A stretch of 56,877 nucleotides of DNA. Origin: Prochlorococcus sp. AG-321-E21. Lineage in GTDB: Bacteria; Cyanobacteriota; Cyanobacteriia; PCC-6307; Cyanobiaceae. This document shows positions 17,111-26,753 of the stretch, in pieces. The notes under the pieces are model-generated. The model had not been told where the DNA came from, searched no databases, and saw only the letters and a list, made by a program, of their open reading frames with translations. Numbering within the stretch: the first letter of the stretch is position 1; the number at the start of each line of letters is the position of its first letter. The translations under genes were made by a program, and so were the position numbers. Location: NCBI GenBank assembly GCA_003283415.1, contig QBXH01000008.1, positions 1-56,877 on the forward strand, written 5' to 3'.

Positions 17111-19219
17111 TTGGAACTTCCATTAGACCACTTTCGATTAATAGGTGTAAGCCCCTCAGCAACATCTGAGGAAATATTAAGAGCTTTCCAATTGCGTTTG
17201 GATAAAACTCCTGATGAAGGATTCACATACGAAGTTTTAACTCAAAGATCTGAATTGCTTCGTCTTACTGCAGATTTGCTCACAGATCCAGAAAGTAGAA
17301 GAGATTACGAAAATTTATTACTAAATGGAGCTTCAGCTTTAGATTTGTCTTCCAACAGAGAGGTTGCAGGCTTAATTCTCCTTTGGGAATCGGGTTCTCC
17401 TAAAGAAGCCTTCAAAACAGTAAGAAAAGCATTGCAACCCCCTCAAACCCCTGCTTTGGGTAGCAACAGGGAGGCTGATCTTACTTTATTAGCTGCTTTG
17501 ACATCTAGAGATGCTGCTATTCAAGAGCAAGATCAAAGATCTTATTCAAATGCTGCAGATTTTTTACAAGAAGGTATACAGCTTCTTCAAAGAATGGGAA
17601 AGCTAGGGGAATTACGGAAAACCCTTGAGGAAGACTTGATGTCTCTTCTCCCCTATAGAATTCTTGATTTGTTAAGTAGAGATTTAAATGAAGATGAGTC
17701 GCATAAAAAAGGTTTAAGTATGCTGGAGAATTTAATAATCAAAAGAGGCGGCCTAGAAGGGAAAAATAAATCTGAATATAGTGATTATCTGAATCAGCAA
17801 GAATTTGAATCTTTCTTTCAACAAATAAAGCCATTCTTGACTGTTCAGGATCAGATAGATTTATTTTTAGAATTACAAAAAAGAGGTTCAAGTGAAGCAG
17901 GATTCTTAGCTTTTTTATCTTTAACAGCAATTGGTTTTGCAAGAAGAAAACCTTCAAAATTATTCGAAGCCCGAAAAATTTTAACAAAACTGAATTTATC
18001 AGGACTCGATTCAATGCCATTAATAGGTTGTCTTGATTTGCTTTTGGCAGATGTTGAGCAATCCTCAGCAAGGTTTTTAAGTAGTTCCGATGAAAAGTTA
18101 AGAGATTGGTTAAGTACTTATCCTGGGGAAAAATTAGAGGCTATTTGTATTTTTTGTAAAAATTGGTTAGAAAATGATGTTTTGGTTGGTTATAGGGATA
18201 TTAATTTAAAAGAAATAGATTTGGATTCTTGGTTTGAAGATAGAGAAATTCAAGAATTTATTGAGCAAATAGAAAAGAAATCAAATAAAACTGTATTAAA
18301 GCCTGGAATACAAAATCAACAAAATTTTAAAGCTCAAGAATCTCTAAAAGATATAAGTAAGGATTCTAATTTTAATCCTGATGATATTGAAGAAGGACGT
18401 TTACCTTTGCCTGGAGGAGTAAAAGAAGATGATCAAAAAGTTTTTGAAGAAAATATTTATACTGATGAGATTATTAAAAATAAATCAATAGAGTTTTATA
18501 AGTATTTAATAGAAAAAATTGCTGAATTAAAATATTTATTTGGAGAAGCCTTAAAGAATAATAAATTATTTAATAAATCTCCCTATCTAACATATCTTTA
18601 TGCTTTTTTGATTTTATTTATCTTTGGTCTAGGTGTAGGAATAGTCAGAAATAATTTTAAAAAACCTTTGAAGGAAAAGGAAATAATTGATAACTCGTTA
18701 TTGATAAATGAAAATAAGAATGTCCTTAATGAAGGCTTAAATCAAGATGATAAAAAAATAGATCTCGATAAATCAAAAATTATTCTCTCAGAAAATCAAG
18801 AAATAATTTCTTTTTTAGTAGAAGAAATAACAACTGCTTCCCCCTCCTTAGTACAAATTAAATATTTGATAAATACTTGGCTAAGTAATAAGAGTGATTT
18901 TTTATCAGGGAAAAGTGAAATTAATTTATCAAAAATAGTTCAAAATGATTTAATTAATAGATTAACAAAGGAAAGACAACTTGATATTAAAAAAGGAATT
19001 TACAGAAGTATAAATACTAATATTGAAAATATTGTACTTTTAACTCAAACAGCATCCAGAATAGCAGTATCAGTTGACTTGAAATATACAGAAAAAATAT
19101 TAAAAACAGATGGAGAATTGATAAATGAAACAACTTTTACCCCCTTTTTAAAAGTAAAATATATTTTAGGTTTCTCTAATAATTCTTGGAAATTAGTTGA
19201 TTACATAAGCGGTGTTTAG
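17111..19219 (+). CDS. ftn2: Cell division protein Ftn2 (ZipN/ARC6 family)
   Basis: Cyanobacterial FtsZ-tethering division protein. The N-terminal J-domain-like region LPLDHFRLIGVSPSATSEEILRAFQLRL (split here at residues 3-30) lacks the HPD of true DnaJ. A long helical cytoplasmic part follows. One transmembrane helix lies at about residues 491-512 (YLTYLYAFLILFIFGLGVGI). The C-terminal domain corresponds to the ARC6/IMS domain and ends in SWKLVDYI. TTG start; 702 aa. Its position beside ffh is cyanobacterial synteny known to me only generally. Confidence 0.86.
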   Translation: MELPLDHFRLIGVSPSATSEEILRAFQLRLDKTPDEGFTYEVLTQRSELLRLTADLLTDPESRRDYENLLLNGASALDLSSNREVAGLILLWESGSPKEAFKTVRKALQPPQTPALGSNREADLTLLAALTSRDAAIQEQDQRSYSNAADFLQEGIQLLQRMGKLGELRKTLEEDLMSLLPYRILDLLSRDLNEDESHKKGLSMLENLIIKRGGLEGKNKSEYSDYLNQQEFESFFQQIKPFLTVQDQIDLFLELQKRGSSEAGFLAFLSLTAIGFARRKPSKLFEARKILTKLNLSGLDSMPLIGCLDLLLADVEQSSARFLSSSDEKLRDWLSTYPGEKLEAICIFCKNWLENDVLVGYRDINLKEIDLDSWFEDREIQEFIEQIEKKSNKTVLKPGIQNQQNFKAQESLKDISKDSNFNPDDIEEGRLPLPGGVKEDDQKVFEENIYTDEIIKNKSIEFYKYLIEKIAELKYLFGEALKNNKLFNKSPYLTYLYAFLILFIFGLGVGIVRNNFKKPLKEKEIIDNSLLINENKNVLNEGLNQDDKKIDLDKSKIILSENQEIISFLVEEITTASPSLVQIKYLINTWLSNKSDFLSGKSEINLSKIVQNDLINRLTKERQLDIKKGIYRSINTNIENIVLLTQTASRIAVSVDLKYTEKILKTDGELINETTFTPFLKVKYILGFSNNSWKLVDYISGV

Positions 19220-19235
19220 GGTCGGTTTTTAGTAT

Positions 19236-19250
19236 CATTTATAATAACTA
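19236..19250 (+). promoter_or_regulatory. Candidate -10 element of the ffh promoter
   Basis: TATAAT at 19240-19245 lies 24 bases before the ffh ATG, in the 49-base gap after ftn2. No convincing -35 hexamer is seen, which is common in Prochlorococcus. Position and sequence are the only support. Confidence 0.3.
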
Positions 19251-19268
19251 AATATATAAATATAAATA

Positions 19269-20693
19269 ATGTTTGATGAACTTTCTTCACGCTTCGAGGA
19301 TGCTGTAAAGGGTTTAAGAGGTGAAGCAAAAATTAGCGAAAATAATATTGATGATGCTTTAAAACAAGTTAAAAAAGCATTATTAGAAGCTGATGTTAGT
19401 TTATCGGTGGTTAAAGAATTTGTTTCAGATGTAAAAGATAAAGCTATTGGGGAAGAAGTCGTAAGAGGTGTTAATCCAGGACAGAAATTTATAGAGGTAG
19501 TTAACACAGAATTAATAAATATTATGGGAAATGAGAATTCCCCATTAAAAGAAAAAGAAAATCCACCTAATGTTATTTTGATGGCAGGTTTGCAAGGTGC
19601 TGGAAAAACCACAGCAACAGGAAAGTTAGGCCTTTATTTGAAGGAAAAAGAGAAAAAGGTTTTATTAGTGGCTGCTGATATTTATAGACCTGCAGCTGTT
19701 GAACAACTTAAGACAATAGGTAATCAATATGATTTAGAAGTTTTCTCTGCGAAAGAAAAAAATAGCAAGCCTGAAGAAATAGCAAAGGATGCTTTGAGCT
19801 ATGCCAATGAAAATAATGTAGACACCCTAATTGTTGATACTGCTGGAAGATTGCAAATAGATGAATCAATGATGGGCGAGATGGTTCGAATAAAAGAGGT
19901 TACAAATCCTGATGAAGTTTTACTGGTTGTAGATTCTATGATTGGTCAAGAAGCAGCTGATTTGACGAAGTCATTTCATGAAAAAGTTGGTATAACGGGA
20001 GCAATACTAACAAAGTTGGATGGTGATTCAAGAGGTGGAGCTGCTCTTTCAATAAGAAAAATAAGTGGAAAACCAATAAAATTTATAGGTACTGGTGAAA
20101 AGATAGAAGCATTACAGCCATTCCATCCAGAGAGAATGGCTAGCAGAATTCTGGGAATGGGAGACGTCTTAACACTTGTTGAAAAGGCACAAAAAGAAGT
20201 TGAGCTTGCTGATGCGGAAGTAATGCAAAAGAAACTTCAAGAGGCAACCTTTGACTTCAATGATTTTGTTAAACAAATGAGGTTAATGAAGAGAATGGGA
20301 TCTCTTGGAGGCTTAATCAAATTAATACCAGGGATGAATAAGATTGATGATGGAATGATAAAAAATGGGGAAGAACAATTAAAAAAAATCGAATCAATGA
20401 TCTCTTCTATGACTTTAGAAGAGAAGCAAAAGCCAGAGGTTCTTGCGGCTCAACCATCTAGAAGACAAAGGATTGCTCAAGGTAGTGGATATCAAGCAAA
20501 AGATGTTGATAAAGTACTTGCTGATTTTCAAAGAATGAGAGGTTTTATGAAACAAATGTCAAATGGTGGAATGCCAGGAATGGGTGGAATGCCAGGAATG
20601 GGTGGAATGCCAGGAATGGGTGGAGGGAATGGTAATAAATCAATTAAAAAACAAAAATCAAATAAAAAGAAAAAAGGTTTTGGGGATTTGTAG
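19269..20693 (+). CDS. ffh: Signal recognition particle GTPase
   Basis: SRP54 homologue that binds 4.5S RNA and nascent membrane proteins. The N domain is followed by the G domain with LMAGLQGAGKTTATGKLG (G1), DTAGRLQ (G3) and TKLDGDSRGGAAL (G4). The methionine-rich M domain starts around residue 325. The C-terminus carries three perfect copies of an 18-bp repeat encoding GMPGMG, then a lysine-rich tail. The 474 aa length is normal. rpsP follows 54 bases later. Confidence 0.96.
   Translation: MFDELSSRFEDAVKGLRGEAKISENNIDDALKQVKKALLEADVSLSVVKEFVSDVKDKAIGEEVVRGVNPGQKFIEVVNTELINIMGNENSPLKEKENPPNVILMAGLQGAGKTTATGKLGLYLKEKEKKVLLVAADIYRPAAVEQLKTIGNQYDLEVFSAKEKNSKPEEIAKDALSYANENNVDTLIVDTAGRLQIDESMMGEMVRIKEVTNPDEVLLVVDSMIGQEAADLTKSFHEKVGITGAILTKLDGDSRGGAALSIRKISGKPIKFIGTGEKIEALQPFHPERMASRILGMGDVLTLVEKAQKEVELADAEVMQKKLQEATFDFNDFVKQMRLMKRMGSLGGLIKLIPGMNKIDDGMIKNGEEQLKKIESMISSMTLEEKQKPEVLAAQPSRRQRIAQGSGYQAKDVDKVLADFQRMRGFMKQMSNGGMPGMGGMPGMGGMPGMGGGNGNKSIKKQKSNKKKKGFGDL
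20568..20621 (+). repeat. Three tandem copies of an 18-bp repeat inside ffh
   Basis: Perfect copies of GGAATGCCAGGAATGGGT at 20568-20585, 20586-20603 and 20604-20621. They are in frame and encode a Gly-Met-Pro-rich segment of the M-domain tail. Such copies can expand or contract by slippage without shifting the frame. Confidence 0.95.
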
Positions 20694-20747
20694 TTTATAA
20701 ATAGCTACCTTTAAATGATATTATTAATTAATCTGTACTAATTTAAA

Positions 20748-21092
20748 ATGATTAAATTGCGCCTTAAGCGCTTTGGAAAGAAAAAAGAAGCAAGTTTCAG
20801 GATCGTTGCATGCAATAGTACTTCCAGAAGAGATGGAAGACCTCTTCAAGAATTAGGTTTTTACAATCCAAGAACTAAAGAAACTAGGCTTGACACAGAA
20901 GCATTAAGAATCAGGCTTACTCAGGGAGCACAACCCACAGATGTTGTAAGAACTTTATTAGAAAAGGGTGGATTATTAGAAAAGAAAGTTAGACCTTCTA
21001 TTGCTATTGGTAAGGCTAAATTAGAAAAAGAAAAGATTGAAAAAGCCAAGAGCAAAGAAGTTGAAAGCGACAGTAAAGAAGCTGAAAAATAA
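20748..21092 (+). CDS. rpsP: 30S ribosomal protein S16
   Basis: Begins [20 protein letters not shown], the S16 signature, followed by [14 protein letters not shown]. At 114 aa it is longer than E. coli S16 (82 aa) because of a charged Lys/Glu/Ala-rich C-terminal tail (from about residue 88). It lies between ffh and phoH on the same strand. Confidence 0.96.
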   Translation: MIKLRLKRFGKKKEASFRIVACNSTSRRDGRPLQELGFYNPRTKETRLDTEALRIRLTQGAQPTDVVRTLLEKGGLLEKKVRPSIAIGKAKLEKEKIEKAKSKEVESDSKEAEK

Positions 21093-21124
21093 AAATTGTT
21101 GAGTTTCTTTTACATATTAACTAA

Positions 21125-22081
21125 ATGAAAGAAGTTTCCAAAAATGGTCACTTCACTATAGATTTACCAAGTTCGGATGCTGCCACTGCATTGTCTGGTC
21201 CTGGAAATTCTTTTCTAAAAAAATTTGAATCTCTTACGGGTGTCTCCTTAACTATTAGAGGTCTACAACTTGAAATGAATGGTGTAATTCCTAAGCTTGA
21301 AAGGGCATCTGCATTGGTAGAGCTAACAAGACCAATTTGGGAACAAGGATTAGAAGTCCCAGAGGTGGATCTTAAGGCTGCTCTAAGTTCCTTAAATATG
21401 GGAGAATCTTCTTCTCATGCTGAGCTAGGGAAAAAGATTCTAGCTCGTTCAAAAGAAGGGAGATATTTAAGGCCTAGAACTATACGACAAAAAGAATATG
21501 TTGAATCTATAGAGAACTTTGATTTGACTTTCGCTATTGGTCCAGCAGGTACGGGTAAAACATTTTTAGCAACTGTTTGTGCCGCCAGATTATTAAATGA
21601 GAAAAAAATCGAAAAAATTGTTTTAACAAGACCAGCCGTAGAAGCTGGTGAAAATTTAGGATTTCTTCCTGGAGATTTGCAGCAAAAAGTTGATCCATAC
21701 TTACGCCCTTTGTTTGATTCTTTACATAGTATTTTTGGAACCGATAAAACAAATTCATTAATAGATAAAGGCATTATTGAAGTCGCACCTTTAGCATTTA
21801 TGAGAGGAAGAACATTAGATAATTCTTTGGTTATTTTAGATGAAGCTCAGAATACCACCACTTCTCAAATGAGAATGTTTTTAACTAGATTAGGTGAGAG
21901 ATCAAAGATGGTTGTTAATGGAGATATTACCCAAATTGATTTAAAAAATGAGCAGTTAAGTGGTTTAGTGGAAGCATCAAAAATATTTTCTAATACTGAA
22001 GGAATAAAGTTTTGTTATTTAACTGTTGAAGATGTGGTTCGACACCCTCTAGTTCAGAAAATTATTGAGGCTTACAGATAA
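21125..22081 (+). CDS. phoH: PhoH-like ATPase
   Basis: P-loop NTPase of the PhoH family, 318 aa. Walker A is GPAGTGKTFLA (about residues 139-149), Walker B is VILDEAQNTT, and a C-terminal NGDITQIDL block follows. An N-terminal KH-like region (LTGVSLTIRGLQLEM) precedes the ATPase domain. The family is linked to RNA metabolism; in cyanobacteria the regulatory connection to phosphate is not settled. It lies 32 bases downstream of rpsP. Confidence 0.9.
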   Translation: MKEVSKNGHFTIDLPSSDAATALSGPGNSFLKKFESLTGVSLTIRGLQLEMNGVIPKLERASALVELTRPIWEQGLEVPEVDLKAALSSLNMGESSSHAELGKKILARSKEGRYLRPRTIRQKEYVESIENFDLTFAIGPAGTGKTFLATVCAARLLNEKKIEKIVLTRPAVEAGENLGFLPGDLQQKVDPYLRPLFDSLHSIFGTDKTNSLIDKGIIEVAPLAFMRGRTLDNSLVILDEAQNTTTSQMRMFLTRLGERSKMVVNGDITQIDLKNEQLSGLVEASKIFSNTEGIKFCYLTVEDVVRHPLVQKIIEAYR

Positions 22082-22154
22082 AATATTACTTGGGTGAACC
22101 GTACACTGAAATATAAAAAATTAGGTAGAATATATGTAATTAATAGGTATAAAA

Positions 22155-22892
22155 ATGCCAGCAAGTAGTAATTTTAATCAAGCTATTCGCGATGCGCAAA
22201 CTAGTTCAATCGTTGGACCTAATGTAGTTCAGAAAGCTCTCCCTTACGTAGGAGGGGGAATGGTTTTAACTTCTTTAGGAGTATTAGCAGGTGTCTCACT
22301 TATAGCAACAAATCCTTCAATCTTTCAACCTCTTTCTATAGTTGCTTTAATAGCTGAATTGGTTTTATTTTTTGTTGCAACAAGTGCTGCCAATAACGCA
22401 AATAATGCAAAAGCTCTTCCTTTGTTAACTGGATTTAGTTTATTAACAGGGTTTACGTTAAGTGGAATAGTAGCTTTGGCAATAGGAACAATTGGCATAG
22501 GATCTGTTGGTACAGCGGCACTGGCTACAGGAATTACTTTCGTAATAGCTTCTTACACTGGCCAAAGAATGAGTGATAGTGTTGGACAAGCTCTTAGTGG
22601 AGTTGTTGGACTTGGCTTAATTGGTTTGTTGATAGCAATGTTTGTTCAACTAATCGGTGGATTCTTTGCTCCAGGAGTTTTTGGAGGTTCAGGTCTTGAA
22701 CTAATGATTGCAGGATTTGGAACGGTTTTATTTGTTGCAATGTCTTTTTTAGACTTTTACACAATGCCAAGAAGATATAGTGATGATCAATATCTAGCTG
22801 GAGCTTTAGGTATGTATTTAACCTACATTAATTTATTTGTATTTATCTTAAGATTGATGATTGCACTTCAAGGCGGTGGAAGAAGGAATTAA
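22155..22892 (+). CDS. Bax inhibitor-1 / YccA family membrane protein
   Basis: A 245 aa integral membrane protein with about seven hydrophobic helices after a polar N-terminus of about 30 residues. The C-terminal helices contain AMSFLDFYTMPRRYSDDQYLAGALGMYL and the family-like 'YLTYINLFVFILRLM' ending. Homologues act as calcium-leak channels or modulators of membrane proteases (YccA with FtsH); the role here is unknown. A strong bidirectional terminator lies just after it. Confidence 0.82.
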   Translation: MPASSNFNQAIRDAQTSSIVGPNVVQKALPYVGGGMVLTSLGVLAGVSLIATNPSIFQPLSIVALIAELVLFFVATSAANNANNAKALPLLTGFSLLTGFTLSGIVALAIGTIGIGSVGTAALATGITFVIASYTGQRMSDSVGQALSGVVGLGLIGLLIAMFVQLIGGFFAPGVFGGSGLELMIAGFGTVLFVAMSFLDFYTMPRRYSDDQYLAGALGMYLTYINLFVFILRLMIALQGGGRRN

Positions 22893-22922
22893 GAAATAAT
22901 TTTAACTTTACTTATATACTTT

Positions 22923-22950
22923 AAAGCGTAGAGATATCTACGCTTTTTTA
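22923..22950. terminator. Rho-independent bidirectional terminator
   Basis: The 10-bp stem AAAGCGTAGA (22923-22932) pairs with TCTACGCTTT (22937-22946) across a GATA loop, with a T-run on the plus strand and an A-run on the other. It sits between the Bax-inhibitor gene and the convergent gene at 22948 and serves both. Confidence 0.85.
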
Positions 22951-23475
22951 TTCTGCAATATCGAGAATTTGATGCTTTATAAATTCCTTTTGCTTGTCAT
23001 TGTATTTTTTTGAATTATCGAAGCTATTTCCAAGATTGTCTAAATCATTCATTATTTTATTAATATTTTTTGTAACAGACTTCGTTTCCAAAACTCGCAA
23101 AATACTTTTACATCTCTCTGATATATTTTCCGAATTAGATTTATATTCAAGATTATTGTCACTTTCATGAGCTATTACTTGGGCAGAACTCATAATTAGA
23201 TTTTTAATTATTATTTCAACTACATCATTTCCAGCCTCTTGAAGTTTATAAACAAATGAGAACGGAAGCTTATCTAATAGATAACAATTTTGATCTGACA
23301 ATGCATACGCAAAAAAACCTCTCAAACCATTTTTTGTTTTGATTAGCTCTGCGACTCTATCTGCCAAAACTTCCTCACTTAAAAGATCTTCTCCCCATTC
23401 TTTACACCATTGAGCAGATATATTTATTGCCTGAGTAAAAGAAGTTTCTTTTAAGTTTATAGCTTTTTTTATCAT
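22948..23475 (-). CDS. Conserved hypothetical protein, 175 aa
   Basis: Soluble, largely helical protein with no signal or membrane segment. The N-terminal part contains AQWCKEWGEDLLSEEVLADRV and LRGFFAYALSD, with an acidic, asparagine-rich C-terminal third. I recognise it only as a picocyanobacterial/cyanobacterial hypothetical that commonly neighbours era. It is divergent from era with a 39-base gap and converges on the terminator above. No function can be given. Confidence 0.75.
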   Translation of the reverse strand: MIKKAINLKETSFTQAINISAQWCKEWGEDLLSEEVLADRVAELIKTKNGLRGFFAYALSDQNCYLLDKLPFSFVYKLQEAGNDVVEIIIKNLIMSSAQVIAHESDNNLEYKSNSENISERCKSILRVLETKSVTKNINKIMNDLDNLGNSFDNSKKYNDKQKEFIKHQILDIAE

Positions 23476-23514
23476 TTTTGATCAGAATTTTATTATGGAT
23501 ATTTTAAAAGACTT

Positions 23515-24426
23515 TTGACTAATTATAAATCTGGTTTCGTAACTTTACTAGGAAGGCCAAATGTAGGGAAATCTACTTTAATAAACAAGTTAATTGGAGA
23601 GAAAATAACAATTACGTCTCCCGTGGCTCAGACTACTAGAAATAAATTAAAAGGAATACTTACTACAGAATTTGGGCAAATAATTTTTGTAGATACTCCT
23701 GGAGTTCATAAACCTCATCATCTTCTTGGCGAAATACTTGTGAAAAATGCTAAATCAGCAATAATTGGCGTAGATATGGTTGTTTTAGTTCTCGATTCAA
23801 GTGTTGAACCTGGGAGAGGTGATGAATACATAAAAGATTTTTTAGTCGCAAATAACACTGAATTTATTGTTGTATTGAATAAATGGGATTTAGTGAATAA
23901 GGAATTCAAGAATCTAAGATTAGATCAATATAGAAAAGTTTTTGGAACTAGTAAAAATCTTCAAATTGTAAGTGCATCTGAAGGAGATGGGTGCTCTGAA
24001 TTGATTGATATAATTTTAAATTTCCTTCCAATAGGACCAATGCTTTACGAGGAAGATACAATATGCGATCAACCTCTAGATAATTTATTAGCAGATTTAG
24101 TAAGAGAGCAAGTATTAATCAATACAAGGGAAGAAGTTCCCCATAGTGTTGCAGTAAACATAGAGAAAATTAAGGAAATTAAAAGAGATAAGGGTAAAGA
24201 TTTTACAGCTATTTTGGCTACAATTATTGTTGAGAGAACAAGTCAAAAGGGAATTCTTATTGGTAAAAAAGGATCGATGTTAAAGACTATTGGTCAGACT
24301 GCAAGATCAAATATGAAGAAGTTAATTAATGGTCCAGTTCACTTGGAGTTGTTTGTGAAAGTTGTTCCAAATTGGAGAAAAAAAGAATCAAAATTAATGG
24401 AGCTAGGTTATGAGGTGGATTATTAA
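23515..24426 (+). CDS. era: GTPase Era
   Basis: Ribosome-assembly GTPase for 16S rRNA maturation. G1 GRPNVGKST, G3 DTPGVHKP and G4 NKWD are followed by a C-terminal KH domain (ERTSQKGILIGKKGSMLKTIG). The 303 aa length is normal. The TTG start at 23515 is the only candidate: an upstream ATG (23496) runs into a stop at this same TTG. The stop directly abuts the trmD ATG, placing it first in the operon to larB. Confidence 0.95.
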   Translation: MTNYKSGFVTLLGRPNVGKSTLINKLIGEKITITSPVAQTTRNKLKGILTTEFGQIIFVDTPGVHKPHHLLGEILVKNAKSAIIGVDMVVLVLDSSVEPGRGDEYIKDFLVANNTEFIVVLNKWDLVNKEFKNLRLDQYRKVFGTSKNLQIVSASEGDGCSELIDIILNFLPIGPMLYEEDTICDQPLDNLLADLVREQVLINTREEVPHSVAVNIEKIKEIKRDKGKDFTAILATIIVERTSQKGILIGKKGSMLKTIGQTARSNMKKLINGPVHLELFVKVVPNWRKKESKLMELGYEVDY

Positions 24427-25650
24427 ATGACTCGTTTCAATTTTGACGTAATTACTTTGTTTCCCAAAGCTTTTGAATTAATCAATAATTTAGGAGTCAT
24501 AACAAGAGCTTTAGAGAAAAATCTGATTAATGTCAACTTGCATGATTTAAGAGAATACGGAGAAGGTAATTATAGGCAAGTAGATGATAAGCCTTACGGG
24601 GGAGGTTCAGGGATGGTCTTGAAACCAGAACCGATCTACAAGGCTCATGATTCAATAGACAAATTACCGAACAGTAAAACACTATTAATGACTCCACAAG
24701 GTAAAGTCTTGAAGCAGCAGGATCTTTTAAGATGGTCTTCTTTGGATCAATTGATAATTATCTGTGGGCAATATGAAGGTTTTGATGAAAGAGTGAGATG
24801 CTTGGCTGATGAAGAGGTTTCTATAGGTGATTATGTACTTTCAGGTGGCGAGATTCCCTCTATATCAATAATAAATGGTTTAACAAGATTATTACCAGGA
24901 ACTCTTGGAGATCCAGGATCTTTAATAGACGAGAGTCATAATTCATCTTTATTAGAATATCCTCATTACACTAGACCTCTGATTTTTAAAGAAATGAGGG
25001 TACCAGATATTCTGGTTAGCGGTAATCATGAAGAGATTAAATTGTGGCGGAAACAAAAAATGTTAGAAAGGACCTTGGATAGACGAAATGACTTGATTTC
25101 TAAGGAAGACTATAAAAAAATACCAAAAAGTAAGAGAATAAATAGAGACTCAAATGAAATAATGAAATTTCGTATAGGCAATGGATATGATATTCATAGA
25201 TTAGTGGAGGGTAGGGACTTAATAATTGGAGGAGTTAAATTGCAGCATCCTGATAATTTAGGCCTTGATGGTCATAGTGATGCTGACGTTCTTAGTCATT
25301 CAATAATGGATGCATTATTAGGAGCTCTATCTCTTGGAGATATTGGAAAATACTTCCCTCCATCTGATCAGAAATGGAAAAATGCTGATAGTTTATTTTT
25401 ATTGTCTAAAGTTATTGAATTAATAAGAAAGGAAGGTTGGGAAGTGAATAATATTGATAGTGTTATCGTAGCTGAAAGACCAAAAATTAAACCCCATGTG
25501 CAACTAATGAAGAATAATATTTCTAATACCTTGCAAATCGATGGTAGTTTTATAGGAATAAAGGCGACTACAAATGAAACATTGGGACCTGAAGGCAGAG
25601 AGGAAGGAATAAGTTGTCATTCTGTGGTATTACTTGAGAAAAAAGAATGA
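24427..25650 (+). CDS. trmD-ispF: Fused TrmD (tRNA m1G37 methyltransferase) - IspF (MEcPP synthase)
   Basis: One uninterrupted 407-codon frame holds two full enzymes. Residues 1-245 are Trm[15 protein letters not shown], the SPOUT-knot [30 protein letters not shown] and DYVLSGGE. Residues 246-407 are Isp[13 protein letters not shown] with zinc ligands Asp/His, [22 protein letters not shown] and the [17 protein letters not shown] loop. The joint is at ATG 25162-25164, which could still serve as an internal start. A TAA overlaps that ATG in another frame (TAATG), suggesting an ancestral coupled pair joined by a small indel, or a sequencing error. Its stop overlaps the next gene (ATGA). Confidence 0.88.
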   Translation: MTRFNFDVITLFPKAFELINNLGVITRALEKNLINVNLHDLREYGEGNYRQVDDKPYGGGSGMVLKPEPIYKAHDSIDKLPNSKTLLMTPQGKVLKQQDLLRWSSLDQLIIICGQYEGFDERVRCLADEEVSIGDYVLSGGEIPSISIINGLTRLLPGTLGDPGSLIDESHNSSLLEYPHYTRPLIFKEMRVPDILVSGNHEEIKLWRKQKMLERTLDRRNDLISKEDYKKIPKSKRINRDSNEIMKFRIGNGYDIHRLVEGRDLIIGGVKLQHPDNLGLDGHSDADVLSHSIMDALLGALSLGDIGKYFPPSDQKWKNADSLFLLSKVIELIRKEGWEVNNIDSVIVAERPKIKPHVQLMKNNISNTLQIDGSFIGIKATTNETLGPEGREEGISCHSVVLLEKKE

Positions 25651-26093
25651 AAATAAATTTTAAAATTAGAGAGAAAATAAAAAACCTTTCTTTATTATTT
25701 ATTTGTCTACTCTTTTTTCTTTTTCAAATCAATTCTCCCATTCTTAACGCTCTCCCCATGGATAATGATCGAAGTGGACTTATCACAGAAGAATTGAGAC
25801 TTAAAATTCCTTCTAAGTTTAAAAAAATATGGCTTCAGGCTGAAAAAGAAGTTTGGGAGCCTTGGTTATCTATTCAAGATGGTTTCTTGGGGAGACAAAT
25901 ATTTTGGGATAAAGAAAAAGAAGAAGCTTTAATATTGGTAAATTGGGAAAATAAAAATCTATGGAAAAGTATATCAATGAATGAAGTAAATGAGATACAA
26001 GAAAAATTCGAAGAAAAGGTTAAAACATCTTTGAATATAAATATTAATCCTTTTGAATTAATTTATGAAGGAGAGTTAGTTAAACAAGGATGA
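25647..26093 (+). CDS. TIGR03792-family exported protein (monooxygenase-like fold)
   Basis: 148 aa with an N-terminal hydrophobic segment (residues 14-32, [15 protein letters not shown]), likely a signal peptide or anchor. It continues into a small ferredoxin-like alpha/beta domain resembling the antibiotic-biosynthesis-monooxygenase fold ([20 protein letters not shown]). Matches my recollection of the cyanobacterial family TIGR03792, whose function is unknown. It is coupled by ATGA overlaps to ispF upstream and larB downstream. Confidence 0.65.
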   Translation: MKINFKIREKIKNLSLLFICLLFFLFQINSPILNALPMDNDRSGLITEELRLKIPSKFKKIWLQAEKEVWEPWLSIQDGFLGRQIFWDKEKEEALILVNWENKNLWKSISMNEVNEIQEKFEEKVKTSLNININPFELIYEGELVKQG

Positions 26094-26746
26094 ATTTAGA
26101 TATTAGGTTTGACTTCCAGAGAAGAGAAAGAATTGGTCTTATTGAGGCGATTTGGGGTGCAGATAAAAGTATAGATCAATTAAAGAGAGTTTCTGAAGAA
26201 GTCTTAGAGAAAAAAGAAGTAGTTTTTATTACGCGTATTGATAAAGAAAAAGCCACACATTTATTGGAAATATATAAGGAGGGAAGATTTATTGAAGAAG
26301 CAAATTGCTTCATAATTGGTGAAAATTTTAAAAAATTCTCGACAAATAAAAAAGTAGCAATAATATCAGGAGGGTCTAGTGATTTAGCGGTAACACTTGA
26401 AGCCAAATTATCTCTAGAAATTTATGGAGTAAGATGTCAATCTTTTATTGATGTAGGAGTCGCAGGTCTACATCGTTTATTTAGTGAAATAGAGGAAATT
26501 AATAAATTTGATGTTCTTATAGTTTGTGCGGGCATGGAAGGAGCTCTAGCAACTGTCATTGGAGGCTTATTACCTCAACCTATAATAGCTGTGCCGGTTT
26601 CAGTAGGTTATGGAGTTAGTAAAAATGGAGAAACTGCTTTAAATAGTATGTTGTCAAGTTGCGCTCCTGGGATTTCGGTTATGAATATAGATAATGGTTA
26701 TGGAGCGGCAATGGCTGCGCTAAGAATTATAAAAAGGATTTCCTAA
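26090..26746 (+). CDS. larB: LarB-like protein (PurE-related carboxylase domain)
   Basis: 218 aa. The C-terminal half is an AIR-carboxylase-like domain: VAIISGGSSDLAVTLEA, DVGVAGLHRL, CAGMEGALATVIGGL and PIIAVPVSVGYG. The N-terminal DFQRRERIGLIEAIWGADKS is typical of LarB, which carboxylates nicotinic acid adenine dinucleotide in nickel-pincer cofactor synthesis. No larC, larE or lactate racemase is in the window, so the pathway assignment rests on homology only. It is the last gene of the era operon, overlapping the previous one by ATGA. Confidence 0.78.
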   Translation: MNLDIRFDFQRRERIGLIEAIWGADKSIDQLKRVSEEVLEKKEVVFITRIDKEKATHLLEIYKEGRFIEEANCFIIGENFKKFSTNKKVAIISGGSSDLAVTLEAKLSLEIYGVRCQSFIDVGVAGLHRLFSEIEEINKFDVLIVCAGMEGALATVIGGLLPQPIIAVPVSVGYGVSKNGETALNSMLSSCAPGISVMNIDNGYGAAMAALRIIKRIS

Positions 26747-26753
26747 AGGTTAA

